Positions 52,248 to 62,113 are shown, numbered from the stretch's first letter. The stretch: 64,000 nucleotides of DNA from Altererythrobacter sp. (GCA_017308255.1 JAFKFN010000003.1:124001-188000); one strand, 5' to 3'. Notes: generated by a model not told the origin, from the letters alone. Translations and numbers: made by a program.

Positions 52248-53873
52248 ATGGCCACCAGTGCGGCGGATGAACCGCTGAAGGCGCCCGCCAAAGTCAGCCG
52301 CTCGGGCTGGTATGCGCTGGCGCTGGTCTCCTCGGCGCAGGGGCTCAGCCTGCTCGACCGGCAGATCCTCTCGATCCTGGCGCCCAATATCCGCGCCGAC
52401 CTTCATATCGGCGACGCGGAGCTGGGCCTGCTTTACGGCACGGTGTTCTCGCTGTTCTACGCGCTGTTCTCCCTGCCGCTGGGCCGGCTGGTGGATGGCT
52501 GGATCAGGACCCGGCTGCTGGCCATCTGCATCTTCGCCTGGTCGATCTTCGCCGGCCTCGCCGCCTTCGCCGGCGGCTTCGCGCTGCTGGCGATCTCGCG
52601 CCTGGGCGTAGGCGTGGGCGAAGCGGCGGCGCAGCCGGCGGCCAATTCGATCATCTTCGACACGTTCCCCCGTTCCCGGCGCGGCACGGCGATGGCAGCG
52701 CTGGGCATCGCCACCGCGCTCGGCCTCGGCCTGTCGATGGCCCTGGGCGGCGTGGTCGCGCAGTGGTGGGATACGAGCTTCCCCCATCGGCCGGGCGGCT
52801 TTTCCGGCTGGCAGTTCGCCTTCCTGGTGGCCGCGCTCCCCGGCCTGCTGCTCGCCTGGCTCACCTATCGCCTGCGCGAACCCGTGCGCGGCGGGGTGGA
52901 CGGCATCGTCTCTCCCGAGGACCCGCACCCGTTCAAGGCCAGCGGCGCGGTGCTGGCCTCGGTCACGCCGGGCATCAACTGGGTGTCGTTGTGGAGCCGC
53001 AAGGCCAGCGGCCGGCAATGGGCCATCAACCTGATCGGGCTGGCCGCGATCGTGCTGTTCTGCTGGATCATGACCGGGGTGGCGCAGCGCTTTTCGCCCC
53101 GCCCGCCGACCGAGGCGCTGGGGCTCAGCATCGATCCGCATGTCATGCAGTGGTTCGTGGTCGGCTTTGGCGCCTTCGTGATCCTCAACATGTTCCAGTC
53201 GCTGAAACTGACCGACCGGCCCGCCTACAACGTGGTCTTCTCCCCCTCGGTGATCCTGCTGATGGTGGTCGCCGGGTTCCAGACCTCGATCAACTATGGG
53301 GTGATGGGCTTCACGCCGTCGTTCCTCAATCGCGAGTTCGGCCTTTCGCCGGCGCAGACGGGCTTGCAGTTCGGCCTGCTGGCGGCGGTGCTGGGCATGA
53401 TCGGCCCGATCGTGGCCGGCCCGCTGTCCGATTGGCTGACCGCGCGCATGGGCGGCAAGGGCCGCGTGTGGCTGACGCTCTTCTCGCTCGGCATTTCGCC
53501 GTTCTTCGGCATCTGGACCTACAGCGCGCCCGATGCGACCAGCTTCTACCTGCGCTTCACCGGCTACAGCCTGATCCTGACGCTGTGGCTCCCGCCGCTC
53601 TATTCGCTGCTCTACGATCTGGTGCTGCCGCGCATGCGCGGAATCACCAGTTCCATCTTCATCATCATCACCACGCTGCTGGGACTGGGCATGGGGCCTT
53701 ACTTCGTCGGCATCGTCAGCGACCGGCTGCATGGCGATCTTGGCCAGGCGATCATCTCGATCAACGTGGTGGTGCCGGCGATCGTGGTCTGCCTGCTGAT
53801 CGTGCTGTGGCGCGTGAACCGCGACGAGACCACGGTGCTGGAACGCGCGCGAAGCGGCGGCGAACAAGTCTAG
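52248..53873 (+). CDS. MFS transporter, second
   Basis: A 541-aa inner-membrane carrier. Helix 1 region GLSLLDRQILSILAPNIRADLHIGDAELGLLYGTVFSLFY carries the D-R-Q motif of aromatic-acid and spinster-like MFS transporters, followed by LPLGRLVDGWIRTRLLA (motif A). About 12 helices with a long central loop (residues about 215-255). The start has GGGAGAGGGAG upstream. It likely imports or exports a compound handled by the neighbouring catabolic enzymes. Confidence 0.86.
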   Translation: MATSAADEPLKAPAKVSRSGWYALALVSSAQGLSLLDRQILSILAPNIRADLHIGDAELGLLYGTVFSLFYALFSLPLGRLVDGWIRTRLLAICIFAWSIFAGLAAFAGGFALLAISRLGVGVGEAAAQPAANSIIFDTFPRSRRGTAMAALGIATALGLGLSMALGGVVAQWWDTSFPHRPGGFSGWQFAFLVAALPGLLLAWLTYRLREPVRGGVDGIVSPEDPHPFKASGAVLASVTPGINWVSLWSRKASGRQWAINLIGLAAIVLFCWIMTGVAQRFSPRPPTEALGLSIDPHVMQWFVVGFGAFVILNMFQSLKLTDRPAYNVVFSPSVILLMVVAGFQTSINYGVMGFTPSFLNREFGLSPAQTGLQFGLLAAVLGMIGPIVAGPLSDWLTARMGGKGRVWLTLFSLGISPFFGIWTYSAPDATSFYLRFTGYSLILTLWLPPLYSLLYDLVLPRMRGITSSIFIIITTLLGLGMGPYFVGIVSDRLHGDLGQAIISINVVVPAIVVCLLIVLWRVNRDETTVLERARSGGEQV

Positions 53874-53919
53874 CCACCGGGTCTTGCCGAGCCTTCGCTT
53901 GACCGCCTAGGGACGCCAC

Positions 53920-55458
53920 ATGCCTACCGTCCGCGAAGCCGCCTTCCGTGTGTTCGAGCATTTCGGTGTCGACCGGATGTTCGGCAATCCCGGCAGCACA
54001 GAGCTGCCGATGCTCAAGGCCATGCCCTTCCCTTACCTCCAGGGGCTGAACGAGGCGGTCGTGGTGGCCATGGCCGATGGCTATGCCCGATCGTCCGGGC
54101 GTGCGGCGCTGGTCAACCTGCACAGCTCGGCCGGCACCGGCCATTCGCTGGGCAACCTGTTCACCGCGTGGAAGAACAATGCGCCGGTGGTCGTCACCGC
54201 CGGGCAGCAGGCGCGTTCCATCCTGCCGCACGATCCGTTCCTGTTCGCCGAACGCCCGACGGAGTTTCCGCGGCCCTACGTCAAGTTCTCGGTGGAGCCG
54301 GCGCGCGCCGAAGACGTGCCGCTGGCGCTCGTGCGTGCCTTCGCCACGGCGCTCACCCCGCCGATGGGCCCGGTTTTCGTCTCGATCCCCGTCGACGACT
54401 GGGACCGGCAATGCGAAATGCCCGCGTTGCCCGATCTCAGCTTGCGCACGATGCCCGATCCCGCCGGGCTGCAACGCCTGGCGGACCTGCTCGACACGGC
54501 GAAAAACCCCGCGCTGGTGCTGGGGACGGGCGTGGCGAACGGCCAGGGATGGGACGCGGCGATCGCCCTGGCCGAAAGGACCGGGGCCAGCGTGTGGGCC
54601 GCGCCTTACGCCGCGCGCGAGGTGTTCCCTGAGGACCATCCGCAATTCGCCGGCTTCCTCAACGCCTGGCGCGACCAGATCCGCGACGCGCTGGCGCCGC
54701 ACGATGCGATCCTCGTCGCCGGGGCGCCGGTGTTCACTTATCACGTCGAAGGCAGTGGCCCGCACTGGCCGGCCCATGCCAGCCTCGCCGCGCTGAGCGA
54801 CGATCCGCGCCACCTGGCCAACCTGCCGGGCGGATACGGCGTGCTGGGCCATGTCGGCGACGGCCTGCGCCAATTGGCGGACATGGCGGCGGCCCGCCCC
54901 TTCGCCGGCAGCGCACGCGCCTTGGCCGATCCGGCGCCGGCCATGACCGCGGCCTATGTCCTCAAGCGCATCGCCGCGCTGCGCCCGCCGCGCGCGGTGA
55001 TCATGGAGGAAGCCCCCACGGCGCGCGGGCCCGTGCACGATACGCTGCCGATCACGCGCGAAGGCGGGTTCTACACCTGCGCCAGCGGAGGGCTGGGCTA
55101 TTCGCTTCCCGCCGCCGTGGGCGTGGCCATGGGGCAGCGCGACAAGGTGATCGCCATCCTGGGCGATGGCTCCGCGCTTTATACGGTGCAGGGGCTCTAT
55201 GCCGCGCGCAACGAGACGGCGAACGTCAGCTTCGTGATCCTCGACAATGGCGCCTATGCCGCGCTGACCGGCTTTTCCGCCGAATTCGGCATGAACCAGG
55301 TGCCCGGCTGCGATCTCTCCGGCATCGATTTCGTCGCACTGGCGCAGGCGCTGGGCGTGCCGGCGCGGCGCGTGGAGACGGCCGACGCGGTGGATGCCGC
55401 GCTGGAATGGAGCTTCGCGCAGGCAGGCCCGACCCTGCTCGACATGCGCATCGCCTGA
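53920..55458 (+). CDS. mdlC: Benzoylformate-decarboxylase-like ThDP enzyme
   Basis: A 512-aa thiamin-diphosphate enzyme. It contains FGNPGSTELP (Ser of BFD), ADGYARSSGRAALVNLHSSAGTGHSLGN (His of the active site) and the ThDP/Mg site GDGSALYTVQ plus NGAYAAL. The central His in TYHVEGSGPH also fits BFD. BFD converts benzoylformate and related 2-keto acids to aldehydes plus CO2. The neighbouring aldehyde dehydrogenase could take the aldehyde on. Other members act on 2-hydroxyacyl substrates, so the substrate is only probable. Confidence 0.85.
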   Translation: MPTVREAAFRVFEHFGVDRMFGNPGSTELPMLKAMPFPYLQGLNEAVVVAMADGYARSSGRAALVNLHSSAGTGHSLGNLFTAWKNNAPVVVTAGQQARSILPHDPFLFAERPTEFPRPYVKFSVEPARAEDVPLALVRAFATALTPPMGPVFVSIPVDDWDRQCEMPALPDLSLRTMPDPAGLQRLADLLDTAKNPALVLGTGVANGQGWDAAIALAERTGASVWAAPYAAREVFPEDHPQFAGFLNAWRDQIRDALAPHDAILVAGAPVFTYHVEGSGPHWPAHASLAALSDDPRHLANLPGGYGVLGHVGDGLRQLADMAAARPFAGSARALADPAPAMTAAYVLKRIAALRPPRAVIMEEAPTARGPVHDTLPITREGGFYTCASGGLGYSLPAAVGVAMGQRDKVIAILGDGSALYTVQGLYAARNETANVSFVILDNGAYAALTGFSAEFGMNQVPGCDLSGIDFVALAQALGVPARRVETADAVDAALEWSFAQAGPTLLDMRIA

Positions 55459-55510
55459 GCCGTATCGGCCCGGCGTTGAAGGCGATCCAGCCGGCCTGCC
55501 CCTCGCGCGG

Positions 55511-55846
55511 TCAGGCCCCCGTCAGGATGATCGTCGCCAGGATCAGGATCGGCAGCGAAAGGATCGCGCCGATCACGGCCAGATCGGCGGCCGAGGGCCG
55601 AAGCAGGGCGCGATGCGTCGTGCAGAAGGCTTCCAGCTTCGCGCTCAGATCGGCGTCGGCCATCATCATCGACATGTCGAGTGCGGTCAGCCGCGGAAAC
55701 ATTCCGGCCAGACGCTCCAGCTCCGGCTGGGTCAGCGCGGGATATCGGCCGATCAGCCCGGCCACCTGTTCGTGGACGGCGGGGGAAGAGCGCGCTGAAC
55801 CTAGATCGGCGAACGTGAAGGATAGTCTGGGGGATGGATGCGGCAT
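55511..55846 (-). CDS. Small membrane-anchored protein, unknown
   Basis: A 111-aa protein with no recognised family. The last 20 residues (VIGAILSLPILILATIILTG) form a C-terminal membrane helix; the rest is soluble and helical (YPALTQPELERLAGMFPRLTALD). It may be a tail-anchored protein. It is convergent with the ThDP decarboxylase gene. Confidence 0.55.
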   Translation of the reverse strand: MPHPSPRLSFTFADLGSARSSPAVHEQVAGLIGRYPALTQPELERLAGMFPRLTALDMSMMMADADLSAKLEAFCTTHRALLRPSAADLAVIGAILSLPILILATIILTGA

Positions 55847-56094
55847 CGGATCATCTCCATTGGAGGACGCGAGCCGATGAGGGCCGAAGGGGAAGCGGTG
55901 CTCACCCGGCCTGGGATCGAAAGGTCTGAACTTTAGCCCTGAGCCAAATCCGGCGCGCGGAAAGGGTCCCTCCGGCTCAGGGCCGGAGGAGCCGTGCGGT
56001 GCTTCTGCCGGGATGTATGTCGGGGTGGGCGATCATGCCTTCCATATGGATCGGACGGCCGGATATGCAAGCCGGCCGTCCGGGCGGCCCATCG

Positions 56095-56556
56095 TCACGT
56101 CACCCGCCACACCCACAGCTTGATGCTGCTGGCATAGCGCGCGCCGGTGCACACGAAGATGGACTTGTTGAGCCAGGCATAAGGGCCATCGGGCGCGATG
56201 AATTCGGGCACGGTGCGGAAATAATACTCCGCGGGATCGACGTCCTCCCCGCGCCTCAGCCGGTCCATCACTTCGGGCGGGCCGTGGCGCAGGCCCTTGT
56301 TGCGGATCTGGATCAGCGCGCCGTCATCGGTTTCGATCGCATAGATCGCATCGGCCACCGTCACCCCATCGGGCCGGGTAAGCTGCCAGTCGGCCGAATT
56401 GCCCATCAGCTTGCCGCTGATTCCCGGCCCCTTCACATAGCCGCCGGACTTGATCGGAATGATCCGCCGCGCGCCATCGAACACCTGGCCGATCTCACGC
56501 GGGGCTTCCAGTTCCCCGCCCGCTTCGTAGACAAACTCAAGTTCCGGTTTGATCAT
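56095..56556 (-). CDS. DUF3237 protein
   Basis: A 153-aa DUF3237 protein. Motifs: FVYEAGGELEAPREIGQVFDGARRIIPIKSGGYVKGPGISG, GNSADWQLTRPDGVTVADAIYAIETDDGALIQIRNKGLR, then PEFIAPDGPYAWLNKSIFVCTG. The ATG at 56556 has GGGG six bases upstream; ATG 56562 is an alternative. The family has no proven activity but often sits near aromatic catabolic genes, as here (divergent from the GMC oxidoreductase). Confidence 0.85.
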   Translation of the reverse strand: MIKPELEFVYEAGGELEAPREIGQVFDGARRIIPIKSGGYVKGPGISGKLMGNSADWQLTRPDGVTVADAIYAIETDDGALIQIRNKGLRHGPPEVMDRLRRGEDVDPAEYYFRTVPEFIAPDGPYAWLNKSIFVCTGARYASSIKLWVWRVT

Positions 56557-56654
56557 GCTCATCCCCAGCCATTGCGGGTACAGCATAGGACCCTTAGCGT
56601 TGCAGGCCAGCGAATCCTGAAGTACCGCGCGGCGGGGATCGAGAGGAGTGGAAA

Positions 56655-58313
56655 ATGGCGGCGGACCTTTACGCGGACTATGTCATCGTCGGGGCAGGCA
56701 GCGCGGGCTGCGTGCTGGCCGCGCGGCTGACGGAGAGCGGGGAGCACAAGGTGGTGCTGCTGGAAGCGGGGGGTGACGACCGGCCGCTGAAGGAACCGAG
56801 CCAGTTCATCTCCAACGTGATGATCCACACCCCGATCGGCTTCGGCAAGACGTTGAACGATCCCAAGGTCAACTGGCTTTACGAAACGGAAGTGGACGAA
56901 GGCTCTGGCGGCCGCCGGCACAAGTGGCCCAAGGGCAAGGTGCTGGGCGGTTCAAGCTCGATCAACGGCTTGCTCTATGTGCGCGGCCAGGCAGCCGATT
57001 ATGACGGCTGGGCGCAGATGGGCGCGCGGGGGTGGAGCTGGGACGAAGTCCTGCCCTATTTCCGCAAGAGCGAGCACCAGGAACGCGGCGAAGACGCCTT
57101 CCACGGCGTGGGCGGGCCGCTCAACGTCTCCGACTTTCCCGAGGAGCACCCGGTCAGCGCGGCGCTGGTCGAAGCCTGCGTGCAGGCGGGCATCCCCTAC
57201 AAGAAGGACCTCAACGACGGGAACCAGGAAGGCGTCAGCTTCTTCCAGATGACCGCCCGGAACGGCCGCCGCCATTCGGCCGCGGTGGCCTATCTCCATC
57301 CGGCGATGAAACGGCCCAACCTCACCGTCGAAACCCGCGCGATGACCACCCGTATCCTGTGGGACGGGAAGAAGGCGATCGGGGTCGAGTTCAAGCAGCA
57401 CGGCGAAACCCGCCGGGTGATGGCCGGCCGCGAGGTGATCGTTGCCGCCGGCGCGGTCGAAAGCCCGAAGCTGCTGGAAGTCTCCGGCGTCGGCCAGGGC
57501 GCCTTGCTGCGGGAGCTGGGCGTTACGCTGGTGCATGAATCGCCGATGGTCGGCGAGAACATGCAGGATCACTATATGATCGGCTGCCAGGCCGCGCTGA
57601 AAGAGCCGCGCCATTCGATCAATGAGCTGAGCCGCGGGGTGAAGCTGCTGGGCCAGATCGCCAAATACGGCCTGACCCGCAAGGGCCTCTTGTCCTACGC
57701 TGTCGGCCATGGCTGCGTGTTCGCCAAGAGCCGGGACGAACTGCAATACCCGGACATCCAGATCCACGTCATGGCCGCGTCGATGGACCTGGAATTCCTC
57801 AACCAGTATCAGGGCCTGAGGCTCGACAAGGAACCGGGCATGGCTTCCAACCCGTGCCAGCTTCGCCCGGAATCGCGCGGATCGATCCATGCGAAGTCGC
57901 CCGACGGCCTCGAACGGCCGCGGATCGTGCCGAACTACCTCAGCGATCCGATCGACCGGCAGAGCGTGGTCGACCAGCTCAAGCTGATCCGCAAAATCTG
58001 GCAGCAGCCGGCGCTGGAACCCTACATGAAGGAGAAGGGCGATCCGTTCGGCAACAGTGACGAGGAAATGCTTGCCTATGCCAAGCTGGCCGGCGGCACG
58101 CTCTATCACTGCGTCGGCACGGTCGCGATGGGGGACGAGCGCTATCCGCTCGACCCGCAGCTGCGCGTGCGCGGGGTGGAAGGCCTGCGGGTGATCGACG
58201 CTTCGGTGATGCCGAAGATCAGCAGCGGCAACACCAATGCCCCCACGATCATGATCGCGGAAAAGGGCGCGGAAATGATCCTGGCCGACGCCAAGCAGGC
58301 GCTGGCGGCCTGA
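56655..58313 (+). CDS. GMC-family flavin alcohol oxidoreductase
   Basis: A 552-aa FAD enzyme of the glucose-methanol-choline family. FAD site DYVIVGAGSAGCVLAARLTESG; signatures HKWPKGKVLGGSSSINGLLYVRG and EVIVAAGAVESPKLLEVSGVG; catalytic His in GGTLYHCVGTVAMG, with the second in SGNTNAPTIMIAEKGAEMI being Asn, as in many choline/aryl-alcohol types. It oxidises primary alcohols, probably aromatic or side-chain alcohols given its neighbours. Substrate not readable. Confidence 0.9.
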   Translation: MAADLYADYVIVGAGSAGCVLAARLTESGEHKVVLLEAGGDDRPLKEPSQFISNVMIHTPIGFGKTLNDPKVNWLYETEVDEGSGGRRHKWPKGKVLGGSSSINGLLYVRGQAADYDGWAQMGARGWSWDEVLPYFRKSEHQERGEDAFHGVGGPLNVSDFPEEHPVSAALVEACVQAGIPYKKDLNDGNQEGVSFFQMTARNGRRHSAAVAYLHPAMKRPNLTVETRAMTTRILWDGKKAIGVEFKQHGETRRVMAGREVIVAAGAVESPKLLEVSGVGQGALLRELGVTLVHESPMVGENMQDHYMIGCQAALKEPRHSINELSRGVKLLGQIAKYGLTRKGLLSYAVGHGCVFAKSRDELQYPDIQIHVMAASMDLEFLNQYQGLRLDKEPGMASNPCQLRPESRGSIHAKSPDGLERPRIVPNYLSDPIDRQSVVDQLKLIRKIWQQPALEPYMKEKGDPFGNSDEEMLAYAKLAGGTLYHCVGTVAMGDERYPLDPQLRVRGVEGLRVIDASVMPKISSGNTNAPTIMIAEKGAEMILADAKQALAA

Positions 58314-58348
58314 TTCACGATTGGAGGGCCGAACAGGCCCTCCCCTAA

Positions 58349-58370
58349 CCCCTCCCGCAAGCGGGAGGGG
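58349..58370. terminator. Perfect hairpin between convergent genes
   Basis: CCCCTCCCGC and GCGGGAGGGG form a 10-bp perfect stem with AA between the arms. A second hairpin, GAGGGCC/GGCCCTC (58324-58342), precedes it. Between the GMC oxidoreductase stop and the opposing gene's stop. Confidence 0.6.
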
Positions 58371-58375
58371 GATCG

Positions 58376-58864
58376 TTAGAGCTGCGTCAGCGCTGCGCCC
58401 AGCGCCAGGCATAGCACCAGCAGCACGATCGCGCCGACCAGCACGCTGACGAACCGCCCTTTCAGCGCCTTTTCCTCGACGATCTCGATCGGTTCCAGGA
58501 CCGGGATAGCCGCCGCCATGCCCGCGCCGAAGGCCGGTTCCAGCCGGGGCAGCTCGATGCCGGAGGTCAGCGCCAGCTTCTCGCTGGCGATAGCCAGGCG
58601 TTCGTCGGCCAGCTCGCTTTCCAGGGCTTCTATCGGCGGGGCGATGGGCATCAGCCCTTCGGCCACCTGTTCCAGCCGCTTGTCGATGGCGACCAGCCGG
58701 TCGATCTGTTCCAGCGCGCGATGGCGATTGCCCGACAGCACCGCCAGTTGCAGCCGCGCCTGCGCCAGCCCGCTGGCGCGCAGGTAATGCAAGTCCAGCC
58801 GCGGAGGCGAAGCGGGCGAGCGGTGAAGCGGATTGCCGTCGGCGACGGCGGGTTGTGTGGCCAC
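58376..58864 (-). CDS. Membrane-anchored protein of unknown function
   Basis: A 162-aa protein. A long helical, Ala/Glu-rich region (ALEQIDRLVAIDKRLEQVAEGL) may be a coiled coil, and the last 20 residues (FVSVLVGAIVLLVLCLALGAAL) are a C-terminal membrane helix. The GTG at 58864 is chosen because GGGAGG stands six bases before it; an upstream ATG adds Arg/Pro-rich residues. Not recognised as a named family. Confidence 0.6.
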   Translation of the reverse strand: MATQPAVADGNPLHRSPASPPRLDLHYLRASGLAQARLQLAVLSGNRHRALEQIDRLVAIDKRLEQVAEGLMPIAPPIEALESELADERLAIASEKLALTSGIELPRLEPAFGAGMAAAIPVLEPIEIVEEKALKGRFVSVLVGAIVLLVLCLALGAALTQL

Positions 58865-59015
58865 GCGGATCCTCCCGTCAGCCCCCTGTGCCCGCGCAGT
58901 AAGCAGCGGAAGCGGCAGGCGAAAAGGCGGCTTCCGACCAGCCGGGCCGCGATTGGGCCGGACGGTTGCCCAGACCTGATCCGCCTGTCCTGGAATCAAC
59001 CCAAGGCGATCGGGC

Positions 59016-59798
59016 TCAGACCAGCTCGATCACCTCGGCGATCGACGGCAGCACCCGGCTGGGGCGATAGGGAAAGCGGGCGACGTGCCCGGCGCTGGTG
59101 GAGCCGGTCAGCACCAGGATCGTCTCCAGCCCGGCCTCGATCCCGGCGACGACATCGGTATCCATCCGGTCACCGATCATCACCGTGGACAGCGCATGCG
59201 CGTCGATCTTGTTCATCGCGCTGCGGAACATCATCGGGTTGGGCTTGCCGACGAAATAGGGCGTCGCGCCGGTGGCCGCGGTGATCATCGCCGCCGCCGC
59301 GCCGGTGGCCGGCAAGGGCCCCTCGGGCGAAGGCGAGGTCACATCGGGGTTGGTGGCGATGAAGCGCGCGCCATTCAGCACCAGTCGCACCGCCGTGGTC
59401 ACCGCGCTGAACGACAGCGTGCGCGTCTCGCCCAGGACGACATAGTCCGGCGCCGTATCGGTCAGCGTATAGCCGACATCGTGCAAGGCGGTGGTCAGCC
59501 CCGCCTCGCCCAGGACATAGGCCGTGCCGCCGGGCGATTGATCGGCGAGGAAATCGGCGGTCGCCAGCGCGCTGGTCCAGATCGCCTGTTCCGGCACCTT
59601 GAGCCCTGACCGCGCCAGCCGCGCGGCCAGATCGCGCGGAGTGTAGATCGAATTGTTGGTGAGGACGAGGAACCGCCGATCCTTCTCCACCAGCCGGGCA
59701 ATGAACTCCGCCGCGCCGGGGATCGCTAGGCCTTCCTTGACCAGCACCCCGTCCATGTCGGTCAGCCAGCATTCGGGCAGTCGGCGTTCGCGGGTCAT
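59016..59798 (-). CDS. HAD-IIA family phosphatase (NagD-like)
   Basis: A 260-aa phosphatase of the HAD superfamily, subclass IIA. Motif I DMDGVLVKEG (nucleophile Asp and acid-base Asp), motif II VLTNNS, motif III Lys in FVGKPNPMMF and motif IV GDRMDTDV. The cap lies between motifs II and III. Members dephosphorylate nucleotides or sugar phosphates; the substrate is unknown. Confidence 0.9.
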   Translation of the reverse strand: MTRERRLPECWLTDMDGVLVKEGLAIPGAAEFIARLVEKDRRFLVLTNNSIYTPRDLAARLARSGLKVPEQAIWTSALATADFLADQSPGGTAYVLGEAGLTTALHDVGYTLTDTAPDYVVLGETRTLSFSAVTTAVRLVLNGARFIATNPDVTSPSPEGPLPATGAAAAMITAATGATPYFVGKPNPMMFRSAMNKIDAHALSTVMIGDRMDTDVVAGIEAGLETILVLTGSTSAGHVARFPYRPSRVLPSIAEVIELV

Positions 59799-59941
59799 TC
59801 CTGTCTTTCTAAACCGCCGGCGGATGCCCGTTACTGCCGCGCCCGGCAGGGCGTGTCCAGCCGGGCCCTGTCAGTTACACTTGCCGTAACGGGCCGCAAT
59901 CCGCACGGTAAAAAGGGTCGCGCCCCTTGGGGAGAGATTCG

Positions 59942-60961
59942 ATGGTGGCTCGCGGGATTCTACTCACCGTTTGCGCGACATTCCTGTGCGCGGCAGGCGA
60001 GCCGCCCCAGGTACCGGAAGCATTGCAGCCTTACATCGAGGATGGCCGGTTCGAACCCGGCGACTATCACTGGATCAAGGGCCGGTTCGATGATGCAACG
60101 GCCGCGGAGAAGGCCGCCCACGAGGCGATAAACGCCTGGCGTCTGGCCTGCTACGAGCAGGGCCGCGAGACGTTGCGCGCCGAGCTCGCACAGCGCGGAT
60201 ACCCTGACGTCGAACTGAACATTTCACGCGGAGCCGAAATTTGCGAAGATGCCGGCTTCGAACCGCAAGTGTCCGATTTAAGCAGCTTTGCCGCCTTTTC
60301 GGAGGAGCTTCGCCAGGCGCTTCCGATCGTGGAAAGCTACTTGTTCGCTGTCGGATTGGCGGAACGGATCAATCGGCCGCATACCGGGGATCTCGGCAGG
60401 CAGCTCGAACGGCGGATGCTCGGGGAGCAAATGCTGCGCATGGCTTATTCGTGGGGCCAGGGGAACGCAGCCGATGCTCCGCCGCTCTCCCCGGCAGGGC
60501 GGGCGATCGCGCAGGCAAGGATCGGCAGGGCAATGGTCCGCCATGACCGGGAAAACACCGCCTGGCTCAAACAAATCCTGGAGAAAAGGGGCTGGCCGCG
60601 GCTGTCCGAAGTTGGCGAGGAAGCGGCCGGCAATGCCTGGTTGCTCGCCCAGCACGCCGACATGGACCCGGCATTCCAGCTCGACGCCCTGCGCGCGATG
60701 GAACCGCTCGTCGCGCAAGGCGAGGTGTCGAAGCAGAACTACGCCTACCTTTACGACCGCGTCATGCTGAAGCTGGCGGGCAAGCAGCGCTATGGCACGC
60801 AGGCGACCTGCGTCGGCGGGCATTTCGTGCCGCAAACGCTCGAAAGCGAGGCCGATCTCGACCGGCTGCGGAGCGACGTCGGCCTGACGCCGATCGCCGA
60901 ATACATGGAGCTCATGGAAAAGAATTACGGAACCTGTCAGGAACCGCCCAAACCGTCATAG
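59942..60961 (+). CDS. DUF6624-like secreted protein
   Basis: A 339-aa protein with an N-terminal signal peptide (MVARGILLTVCATFLCAAG). The C-terminal part (about 205-320: LEKRGWPRLSEVGEEAAGNAWLLAQHADMDPAFQLDALRAMEPL then YGTQATC) matches the DUF6624 pattern as I recall it. The N-terminal region (about 30-200) is helical and unassigned. The ATG at 59942 has GGGGAGAG upstream. Function unknown. Two cysteines late in the chain may pair. Confidence 0.7.
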   Translation: MVARGILLTVCATFLCAAGEPPQVPEALQPYIEDGRFEPGDYHWIKGRFDDATAAEKAAHEAINAWRLACYEQGRETLRAELAQRGYPDVELNISRGAEICEDAGFEPQVSDLSSFAAFSEELRQALPIVESYLFAVGLAERINRPHTGDLGRQLERRMLGEQMLRMAYSWGQGNAADAPPLSPAGRAIAQARIGRAMVRHDRENTAWLKQILEKRGWPRLSEVGEEAAGNAWLLAQHADMDPAFQLDALRAMEPLVAQGEVSKQNYAYLYDRVMLKLAGKQRYGTQATCVGGHFVPQTLESEADLDRLRSDVGLTPIAEYMELMEKNYGTCQEPPKPS

Positions 60962-61081
60962 TCGGATGAAGTTGGGGGGCAGAAGAAGCAACCGGTTGCG
61001 CCCGCATCTCGCCTTCGTCGGTGGTGGCGGTGTCTCGGCGGCCGCGCATAAAGCACCGCGCCGAATGCCAAGGCGATGCCG

Positions 61082-62113
61082 CTAGTGTGCGCCGCGCCCC
61101 GCCTGGCGTTCCCTTTCCAGAGAGCGCGAGGTTTCGATCAGAGCGCGCAGGTGGCCGTTTCCTTCGTGGCAGGCGTATTCGTAGATCTGGTAGGCATCGT
61201 CACGCGTCCATTCGAAAGCGGCTGTCCAGGGCGCGGTGAACACTTCCGGGTCCGTATAGGTCAACTCGTAGGCAATGGTGTCCGCCCCGGTCATCGTCAG
61301 CCGTTCGAGCGTATGCGCCCCCGGGCCCATCGGCAGCGTCGCCAGAGTGCGGCCAGGCAGCGGCGAGCCTGCCCGGCGAGCGGCATCGGTCGTGGCGCTG
61401 TCGCCGGTGACGATATTGGTCGTCTCGATCACCAGCGTATCGCCGTCCCAGCGCCCGCGGCTCGATCCGTTCCACGCCCGCACGGCATCGGGCCAGTGGC
61501 CGTGCTGGCCCACCGGCACCACGCGCGTGCCGAACATCTCCAGCTGCAAGACGACATAGCCCGGCGACTGGAAGATGCGCACGCCGTTGTTGTACGGCTT
61601 GGGCAGCATCATCGCCGGAAAGCCGCGCGTGATGCAGCGGTCGAACGCATCCATATCGGTGATCCACTCGAACCGCGTCTGCCCCTCCTTGTAGCTCGAC
61701 CGGCCGGCCTCATGGAGCGCCTGCGCCGCCCGCGTCAGCGGCGGCAGGCGGCCGTCCGGCGGATCGACCAGCAGCGAAGCGGCATGTCCGGTGCGGGAAG
61801 AGCGTAGCCAGTCCGCGAGCCCGCGCGTCCCCTCGCTATCGATGCCATCGGAATAGCTCGCATCGGACAGTTCGGCCTGCTTGAGCCGTTCGGCAAACTC
61901 CTCCTCCGTCAACCATGCGCGATCGCCCATCGCGGCGGGCCGTTCGAGCGGAATGCGCGCATCGTTGATGTTCTGGACGGGCCAAACGCCGCGAAAATCG
62001 GGATCGCCCCATGCCGTCCTATCGGGATGAAAAGCCGGCGCCGCTTCCTGACTCGCGGCCATGCTCGCCAGCATCAGCATAGAGAGCAAGGCGAATAAGC
62101 GGGCGAATCTCAT
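61082..62113 (-). CDS. Secreted hypothetical protein next to carotenoid oxygenase
   Basis: A 343-aa protein beginning with a signal peptide (MRFARLFALLSMLMLASMAASQ). The mature chain is rich in Trp, Asp and Gly with conserved-looking stretches (DPDFRGVWPVQNINDARIP, RWDGDTLVIETTNI, LTYTDPEVFTAPWTAAFEW) that recur in a sphingomonad/proteobacterial secreted family of unknown function. The start at 62113 was chosen for the signal peptide. It is 29 bp after the carotenoid-oxygenase gene and probably co-transcribed. Confidence 0.72.
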   Translation of the reverse strand: MRFARLFALLSMLMLASMAASQEAAPAFHPDRTAWGDPDFRGVWPVQNINDARIPLERPAAMGDRAWLTEEEFAERLKQAELSDASYSDGIDSEGTRGLADWLRSSRTGHAASLLVDPPDGRLPPLTRAAQALHEAGRSSYKEGQTRFEWITDMDAFDRCITRGFPAMMLPKPYNNGVRIFQSPGYVVLQLEMFGTRVVPVGQHGHWPDAVRAWNGSSRGRWDGDTLVIETTNIVTGDSATTDAARRAGSPLPGRTLATLPMGPGAHTLERLTMTGADTIAYELTYTDPEVFTAPWTAAFEWTRDDAYQIYEYACHEGNGHLRALIETSRSLERERQAGRGAH

